Notes under the pieces: generated by a model | What the model was told of the DNA's origin: nothing | Seen by the model: the letters and a program-made list of their open reading frames with translations, nothing else | Database searches by the model: none | Shown here: one piece after another, positions 35,901 to 46,200 of the stretch | Numbering within the stretch: position 1 is the stretch's first letter | Layout: each line of letters starts with the position of its first letter | Assembly (NCBI GenBank): GCA_037043455.1 | Contig: JAWPHD010011522.1 | Span: 19,157 to 83,156, forward strand | DNA from: Cyrtodaria siliqua | Lineage: Eukaryota; Mollusca; Bivalvia; Adapedonta; Hiatellidae | Reading direction: 5' to 3' | Length of the DNA: 64,000 nt | Position numbers and translations under genes: made by a program

Positions 35901-38900
35901 AAGAACGAATATTTTCAGATTACCTCCCTTTATAATAAAAATATAGTGATTTCGCAATTTGAATAAAACATGTTTTAGCAGCAACAGACAAACTTTGGTT
36001 TTCGATGATTATTAATATTGATCAGAATGATGGAGTGATAAGTATAAAATGATGAAATTATATCTAGATTGGTGTACAAAGTGTAACAGAGTCAACCTTA
36101 TGCAAATCACAGCTTAACAGAGGGACGTTTCTATTTTTGCTGAGTATAGTTTGACAATAGGGTTAGATTGTGGTTTGGTGCACCCTAGAACCGGGTACAC
36201 CGTGGTAAATAAAAATACATTAGTTTTGAAAATCGGTTGAGAAATAATTATTTTAAAGGAACAATTTTAATGTTAACTCATTCTTGCTGGCACAGCAGAA
36301 AATTGAGAAATCTCAAATCTGTTCAGTTCGCCTTAATAGTTTTCTATACAACATATAGGATGTCTTAATTTATGTTTGTTCAAAAAATTAAACCATTTTT
36401 AGATAACAATTCTAAAACATATATATTTGTTCTAAGTTTTGATGCAGGTGAAAGTTTTTTCAAACAACTTTAAAAAGTACGATATTTTTATTTACCACTA
36501 AACATGTCTATTTCGTTGATATACAACTTATTTAGTTTAAATTTGAATCTTATCTGTAAAGTTCGAAAAATGCTTGGCTGAAACAAGCGCCCCTAACAAT
36601 ATGGCAAATGTGAGAGTTTTAACGCTTGGTTTACAACCAAATGCATGCTTGTGAAACATGGCTAGAATCCCGTTACGATCTGTCAAACAAGCTTATATTC
36701 CCCAGAGATTTAAGCCGATCGAAAGTCCAACATGTATTTGCCACTGTAAGAAAATCACATGTAGTACCAGTACCACAAACAATTCTAAAATACGATGGAG
36801 CATATGACCAAGATTTGTACGAAGTTGAGCCATGAACAGTAACGAGCTATCTACAGTTCTTTACCTACGAGTGACGAAGCAAAATTAAAAAATGTACACC
36901 CCTTTACTGAAAAAAATACTGCGTTTGTGAGACTCGAACTGACGATCTCCAGATTGGCAATCCACGTGCTTTATCATTGGATTATGTAATTATTTTCCAA
37001 CATTAGACATGCTATAAACTGAAACTATGCTTTGTATGTTTGTTGTATGCATTAAATATACGATAAATTAAAATTGATTATCAGTTAACATTGTCAATCC
37101 GGGGGTCTCGAGTTTAAATCCCATGTTGAGTATAAACTTTTCAATGTTTAGGGCAGTGTTGTTTTTGATTTTCCTACATTGAACAAGGGAATGAAAATGA
37201 TGTCTTACTAAACTGTTCTCCTCTGATATATACAGTACAGGTTAACAGCTTAATAGACTGACTATATCTCCAATGCCTAACGTGTAGCTATAGTAGCTTT
37301 AAAAAACACAAAACAAATTGTTAATTGACACTATTACAGATATTAATTAAATGATATCAAAATTGGTTATCCACTGTTTGATTAAACATTGTATCTTGTA
37401 TTATTATTCAAGTTATCAATGGACTACAAAACTATCTGACATAAACGGCCTGGATCTCACATTCGTCAATGAACAGTTGACAAGAAACGCAACTCTTGAA
37501 GACCTTCTGGCACATCGAACTGGATTATCGTCCGTTAATGACTACGGGTTCATTGGTGGATACCCAGCGGGAACGGATATAGCTTATCTGAGCAGGTACA
37601 CGATGGTTATGTCTGCTTTTTGCATATAACTAGACATGTCGTATGTCCTAGATACTTCAACCACACCGATCTTTACTACCAAAGGCGCCAGGCACAGTAA
37701 ACATTTCACTTCGCATGTTATGTTTAATTTATTTCATGTTTTAAGCATGTAATAAATTGTTTAATTTATTACATGCTTTAAGATTATTACTTGCTTTAAG
37801 CTAACCTATATTGCGTGACCTGAGTAGTGTTGATCATCTTTGGCGCTTGGTTATAAAACGTCTTGACACTTTGTGCAGAGTAACAACTGAAACCGGAAAC
37901 ATATGTCCGATTTTTTTGGGATTTTTTTAGTATATATATGTCCGATTTTTTTTGGATTTTTTTAGTATATACTCGGTAAAAGAAGTTTTGGACCAGGGTA
38001 TATAAAGTCATATAAAAATAAAACTAGTGAACAGAATTTAAGTGTCTTTTTTTTAGAAACCAAGGTCTACCCTATCCTGTTAATTTGGTACCAGAAACAC
38101 TAAATTCCAAACAAGATTTGATTTTAAAAAAATATCGCGAACACACAAAGGGTTTGTAAAAAATGTTGCAAAGTCCATAGAAAGTAACAGTTACGGACAC
38201 ATTCGAGTAACCAATAAAAAGATTATTATTTTTTTCGCAAACTTTCATTGTAAACGATAATTATTGTTGATTGTTGACCTATTGTGAATTATCAACTCAG
38301 ATAATAAGGGTTATGGTCGAATGTCAAGGTTCGGCGATCATTGTACGGGTTCGAACACTGCCTAGGTCCAAAACTCTTTTTTACAGAGTATAGTATTTTT
38401 GACCATCACATTTAGTTCGTCGATATAATATAATGATGAAGTTTCCCTCTTTTTTTTTCTTTCTGCTGTTCTGCATATCTTGATTAGAAGGTGAGTCCTT
38501 ATCAGCCAATCATGAACGATATGACAGAATCTCGGTAAAATGGGTTCCGCGTCAAACTGTTTTTAGAAGAAAGGTTCTAGATGTTTGTCTTGACAACCAG
38601 TAAGCGTCGCAGATGATCTAGACTATGACCTAAGCAGTTATTTCCTAGGTTTGTCTAATCTGTTTTTTGTCTTCGCCAACACCGAGGTGATTTAAATTTC
38701 GAGGATTTTAGTATCAAACTGTGTCGTAGAGAACGTGCGGACCCAAATTCCCTTCCTTTGGAAAAAAATCTGTTCTTAAAATAATTGATACCCGTATTAC
38801 CTTTTATGCATATAAGCCCTTTTACAATCCTCGGAGACCTAGTTTTTCGATTCGTAATTTGAAATCGGGAATTCAGGAATTGCTGATAAAGCAACTAATA

Positions 38901-40226
38901 ATGTTACCATTGTTTGACACCGTCATTAGGTCAATGTTATATTTCTGGAACTCTGGAGAACTTATTCGTATACTCCAGGTCAATCTAATGAGAATGATGT
39001 TGTTTCCACGCATATTACCCAGTGCACGGCTTTCAGGCTGAAGTAGACACAAGGCAAACGAAACTTGCATCCATGTACTGGATTCTTTAATTACACAAAA
39101 AAAACGTTATAAAGCCCATTGTATTTCCAATTTTAGCGGCAGTTTAGAAATGTGGATTTGCCAATACGTTTGCGAATCACTAATTTTTCTATTAGACAAT
39201 ATGTTCATCAGGTATGGAACTACGGTTTATAAACACAATGTTGATATCCCTATTGGTACTAACTGTACAGGTCTTATCGCAGATTTGTATTTGTATTGCT
39301 ATGAAAAAGATATGTTGATTCTTTCACCAGATATTCAGACAGATGACAGACAATGCTTCAATAACAAGCCCCTTGTCTGGATCATAAATGAAAACTAATA
39401 ATTGGACTAGAATGAAACTTGACACTTGACACAATCGTAGAGGACAGTAAAAAGAAGTGTAGGGATAAGAACGATAATTACAACTTTAGTTTCAGCAAAT
39501 ACAGAATTATCCCCCTTTGTACACTTATATTTATTTTTATATGCATGTTAATATATCAGACATCTCTCGTCTGGAATGTAATAACTTGCCATTCTCTTCT
39601 TTTAATTGGTAAGCATTAGTATGTTATTGCTTTTGAGCTTTAATAAAATCACTCATAACATATAATAACATACAGACATACATCCGTTTATTATATTTTT
39701 TTACATTTCCACTTTAACGTATACTTTGTGTACACTGCGAAAACGTCATTAGAAAGCATCTACGTTCGTCGGGGAGCAATCGTCGGTTCTATCAATGTGC
39801 TTGTTCTAAATTCTAGGAACAACCTGCTCACCATTGTTGAAATATAATTTTCGCATGTCTTTCTGTACTTTTAGTACTTTGCTTTTACTTAATTCCCAGG
39901 CGACTTAAATATTTACCAGAAAAGGGAACTTTTCGATCGTCGTTTGTATATAACAACATGATGTATATGGTGCTGGGTCACGTGATTGAGGTGCTCGGCA
40001 AAGACTCGTGGGAGAATCTGGTGACTTCACGACTTCTAGAACCGATCGGAATGGACCAGTCCATGGTGCTGAAGTCCATAGATGACATATTGAGGCCCAA
40101 TGGTGCCAAACCGTACATTGTGAAAGATGGAAGGCTTCAAGACGGCAATCATGCCATATATAAGTAAGTACACCCAAAAGTGGCTGTATCGGTTGGAAAC
40201 TAAAAAAAAAAAAAAAAAAAATAAAA

Positions 40227-40261
<35 letters not shown>

Positions 40262-43200
40262 AAAAAAAAAAAAAAAAATAATGTTTATGTTATTTGTTGA
40301 AAACAAATATATTTTAAGTTTTACTGAAAAAAATGTCCCAGAGTATCGTAGTTATAGATAAGGTTTAAAGCTCTCTGTGGTCAACATTTGATACCTAACT
40401 GATTTCATCAATTATTTTTTTGGCCAAATTCCGAGAATTACCATCAATCTGGACTGGTTGGAACCGCAAATGTATGCCGTTCTCGAAACCGAAAACCGAA
40501 AACAATTCGATCAAACCGTTTTTCTGTGACAAGTCAAAATGCTTCGAAAAACGCGATTTCCAATTAGGTATAAATCACTGTAGAAGAAAATAAAGCACAT
40601 ATTCACCGCTATTGGTGGCGATTCCCCGAATGTACCAGTGTCAACCAATTCAATCCGAGGGGATTTCAACACCGGAACAAGTAATAAACATAAATATGGC
40701 GATTACCTTTTTCAAATTTTTTGTATTTGACGAGAAATCGTCAGCTTAGAATATTCAAAACATCGTCTGCCTCATTTGTTTTGAATAGTCATGATCATCT
40801 GCGACGCTTGCTTTTTTAACCTTTGCCTTTGTCTTTAAAAAAGCAAACGTCGTATATGATCAAGATTCTAGATTCTATAATACACTGAGGTAGTGGTGGA
40901 GTCTATTGGCCAACTTATTAATTCTATATATTCATGCCCCGCGGTCTCGAAAAACCGGAGTGCATTTTGCACTGCCAGTCGGCCCGTCCGTCCGTCCGAG
41001 TGTTCGTCCTATGTTCGTGTCCGGTAAATAAATTCACTATCGTTTAATGATTTCTCTCAGACTGCTACCATGAAAAACTATCTAAGAGCGCAAGACCAAT
41101 AACTCTGTCTAGCATTTCTGCGGATTTATGCACCGTTTTATACCTAAACAACTTGTGCAACTACTCTGGTTTTTGGCCGGTGCACAATTGTTAATATCGT
41201 TAAATTATTTTCTTTCAAACGAGTTACAATGAATAACCATCTTATGTATCTTACCTTTTTTGGAGGAGATGTTTTAATGTTACGTAATCACATATGTTTT
41301 TAGGCTGACTCCATTGGAACCGGCTGGGAGCATTCTGTCTAACGCCGTTGACATGGCAACATGGATGAAATTTAACCTGAACAATGGCACTATTTCCAAC
41401 GGGAAACACCTCGTGGATTCAACAAGATTTGCAGATGCTTTCGAGGTAGTTGTTTTATAAAGCGACTGTACTTATAAAAGGGTGATATGTATGTTGTTGT
41501 TAACTAAAATACATATTTACAAAAATAAAATAAATAGTTCAATGTTTTTCTCGGAAGGGAAAAAACGTATTAAGTTATACGGCCTACTTATAACTTTAAG
41601 GGTGCTTGTTTATCCAGTTCGTATCATAAAAGCTTCAGACTGAGTGGTATATTACATAATATATTGCAATGATTCGATTATTTTTATTTTAAACTTATTT
41701 ACTTTACATTTATTGTAACGAAAGCTGTATGGACTTCTTTTAATCACTCTCGATGTTTTCCTGGGTAGCCTGAGAAACCGTGCTAAGCAAATACAGATAA
41801 AGTGTCTTTCTCAGAGACACAACACAGAATGGTCATGGCGGGGATCGAAGTCACGACCTTTTGATCATGAGTCCGACGTTCTACTTCTAGACCACAGCGG
41901 TCCACCTAAATTGTAATGAATTGAAACAGACATTAAATATATTTAAATTGTAACCGTAAATAAAATGTGTGCTATTATTTGAATTTCCGAATCCTTTGCA
42001 TGTAGAAAAAAACCTGTACTTTTCTTTGCATCGGTCGCACATTCCTACGTAATATTTTGTTAGAAAGGAAAATATGAAACCCGTCCGCTTGCTAGCTAGC
42101 GAGTCAAGAAATACTGTTGCGCACCTTTCATTTGGGGGAAACACAACAAAACAAACAAAAAAACACATTCTAAAAGTGTATTCTAATACATGGTCGTTTT
42201 CACATACATTTCACATGTTATACATTCAGACCCACAACGAGGTTCCCAGCTTCATGGTAAACAATCTACAACAGCCAAAATTCCCCGTTGATGACATAAC
42301 CCACGGGTTACGGCTTTGGCTGGTTTGACTCGACATACAGAGGTGAGTTATAGCATATATACGTCTTTGTCTGAGTTGACTCGACATACAGAGGTGAGTT
42401 ACATCATGTCTACGACTTTGGCTGATTTGACTCGACATACAGAGGTGAGTTATATCATATGTACGTCTTTGGCTGATTTGAATCGACATAAAGAGGTGAG
42501 TTATATCATATATACGTCTTTGGCTGATTTGACTCGACATACAGTGTTGAGTTATGTCATATATACGGCTTTGGCTGCTTGGAATCGACATACAGTGTTG
42601 AGTTATGTCATATATACGTCTTTGGCTGATTTGACTCGACATACAGTGGTGAGTTATGTCATATATATGGCTTTGGCTGATTTGATTCGACATACAGTGT
42701 TGAGTTATGTCATATATACGGCTTTGGCTGGTTTGCCTCGACATGCGGAGGTGGGTTTTATCATATATACTTCTTTGGCTGGTTTGATTCGACATACAGT
42801 GGTGAGTTATATCATATATACGGCTTTGGCTGGTTTGACTCGACATACAGAGGTGAGTTATATCATGTATATGGCGTTGGCCGGCTTGACCCGACAAACA
42901 GAGGTGATAAATATCATATATATGGCGTTGGTTTGTTTGACTCGACATACAGAGGTTAGTTATATCATATATACGGCTTTGGCTGGTTTGAGTCGACATG
43001 CAAGGATTAGTTATATCATATATACGAAATTGGCTGGTTTGACTAGACATACAGAGGTGATTTATATCATATATACGGCTTTTACTGGTTTGACTCGACA
43101 AAGGGTAAGTTATATCATATATATGGTTTGAGTCGACATACAGGGGTGAGTTATATCATATATACGGCTTTGGCTGGTTTGACTCGACATACAGGGTAAG

Positions 43201-46200
43201 TTATATCATATAAATGGTTTGAGTCGTCATACAGGTGTGAGTTATATCATATATACGGCTTTGGCTGGTTTGACTCGACATGCGGAGTCGAGTTATATCA
43301 TATATACTTCGTTGGCTGCTTTGACTCGACATACAGAGTTGAGTTTATATCATATATACGTCTTTGGCTGGTTTGACTCGACATACAGAGGTGAGTTATG
43401 CCATATAATCGGCTTTGGCTGGTTTGACTCGACATGCAGAGATGAGTTATATCATATATACGGCTTTGGTTGGTTTGACTTGACATACAGAGGTGAGTTT
43501 ATATCATGTATACGTCTTTGACTGGTTCGACTCATCATACAGAGGTGAGTTATATCATATATATACTGCTTTGGCTGGTTTGACTCGACATACAGAGGTG
43601 CGTTATATCATATATACGGCTTAGGTTGGTTTCAGTCGACATACAGAGGTGAGTATATAGCATATATACGGCTTTGGCTGGTTTAACTCAACATACAGAG
43701 GTGAGTTATATCATATATACAGCTTTGGCTGGTTTGACTCGACATACAGAGGTGCGTTATAATCATGTATACGGCTTTGACTGATTTGACTCGACATACA
43801 GGGGTTTGTTATATATCATATATACGTCTATGGCTGATTTGACTCAACATGCAGAGGTGAATTATGCCATTTATACGGCTTTGGCTGGTTTGACACAACA
43901 TACAGGGGTGAGTTATGTCAATATATATACGGATTTGACTGGTTTTGACGCGACATTGCAGAGGCCAGTTATATCATATATACAGCTTTGGCTGGTTTGT
44001 TTCGACATACAGAGTGAGTTATATCATATTTTACGTCTTTGGCTGGCTTGACTCGACAAACAGAGGAGATTTATATCATATTTATGACGTTGGTTGGTAT
44101 GACTCCACATACAGAGATTAGTTTTATCATATATACGGCTTTGACTGGTTTGACTCGACATGCAAGGATGAGTTATATCATATATACGGCTTTGGCTGGT
44201 TTGAGTCGACATGCAGAAGTGAATTATATCATATATACGGCTTTGGCTGGTTTGACGCGACATGCAGAGGTGAGTTATATCATATTTATGACGTTGGTTG
44301 GTTTCACTCCACATACAGAGATTAGTTTATAAACATATATACGGCTTTGACTGGTTTGACTCGACATGCAAGGATGAGTTATATCATATGTACGGCTTTG
44401 GCTGGTTTGACTCGACACGCAGAAGTGAATTATATACATATATACTGCTTTGGCTGGTTTGACGTGACATGCAGAGGTGAGTTTATATCATATATATGCT
44501 TTGGCTGGTTTGGCTCGACACGCAGTGGTGAATTATATCATATATATACGGCTTTGGCTGGTTTGACTCGAAAGACAAACAGAGGTAATTTATATCATAT
44601 ATACGGCGTTGGCTGGTTTGATTCGACATTGAGAGGTGAGTTATATATCATATATACGGCTTTGGCTGGTTTGACTCGACATGCAGGGGTGAGTTATATC
44701 ATATATGCCGCTTTGGTTGGTTTGACTCGATATGGAGAGGTGAGTTATATCATATATACGACTTTGGCTGGTTAGACTCGACATACAGAGGTGAATTATA
44801 TCAATATATACGGCTTTGGTTGGTTTGATTCGACATACAGAGGTGAGTTATATCATATATACGGCTTTGGCTCGTTTGACTCCACAAACAGAGGTTCGTT
44901 ATATCATATATACGACTTTGGCTGGTTTGACTCGACATACAGGTGTTAGTTATATCATATATGCGTCTTTGGCTGATTTGACTCAAAATGCAGAGGTGAG
45001 TTATATCATATATACGGCTTTGGCTGGTTTGACTCGACATACAGAGGTGAGTTATGCCATATATACGGCTTTGGCTGGTTTGACTCGACATACGTGGGTG
45101 AATTATGTCATATATGTATACGGCTTTTGGCTGGTTTGACTCAACATACAGAAATGAGTTATGTCATATATACGACTTTGGCTGGTTTGACTCGACAAGC
45201 AGAGGTGAGTTAAGGTCTGACTCGACAGACGGTGTTGAGTTATGTCGTATATACGGCTTTGGCTGGTTTGACTCGACATACAGAGGTGAGTTATATCATA
45301 TATACGTCTTTGGCTGGCTTGAATCGACAAACAGAGGTGATTTTATATCATATATATGACGTTGGTTGGTTTGACTCGACATACATAGGTCAGATATATC
45401 ATATATACGGCTTTGGCTGGTCTGACTCGACATTCAAGGATGAATTATATTATATATACGGCTTTTGCTGGTTTGACTCGACATGCAGTGGTGAGTTATA
45501 ACATATATACGGTTTTGCGCTGGTTTAATCGACATGCAGATGTGAGTTATATCATATATACGGCTTTGGCTGGTTTGACTCTCGACATGCAGAGGTGAGT
45601 TATGTTATATATACGGCTTTGGCTGGTTGGACTCGACATGCAGATGTGCGTTATATCAAATATACGGCTTTGGCTGGTTTGAAACGACATACAAGGGTGA
45701 GTTATATAATATATACGTCTTTGGCTGGTTTGACTCAACATGCAGAGGTGAGTTATATCATATATATACGTCTTTGGCTGGCTTGACTCGGCAAACAGAG
45801 GTGATTTATATCATATGTATGGCGTTGGTTGGTTTGACTCGACATACAGAGGTTAGTTATATCATATTAACGGCTTTGGCTGGTTTGACTCGACATGCAC
45901 GGATTAGTTATGTCATCTATACGGCTTTGGCTGGTTTGACTCGACATGTAAAGGTGAATTATATCATATATACGGCTTCGTCTGGTTTGACGCGACGTGC
46001 AGAGGTGAGTTATATCATATATACGGCTTTGGCTGGTTTGACTCGATATACAGGGGTTAGTAATATCATATATACGGCTTCGGCTGGTTTATCTCGACAT
46101 ACAGGGGTTAGTTATATCATGTATACGGCTTTTGCTGGTTTGACTCGATATACAGGGGTTAGTTATATCATATATACGGCTTTGGCTGGTTTGACTCCAC

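Noticed and set aside
39905..40306. Minus-strand frame of 133 codons starting with a Phe-rich stretch
   Set aside because: Antisense of exon 3 plus the poly(A) tract.
41755..41906. Functional tRNA-Met gene
   Set aside because: A and B boxes and a CAT-like loop are present, but the acceptor and D arms do not pair cleanly and a SINE central domain follows.
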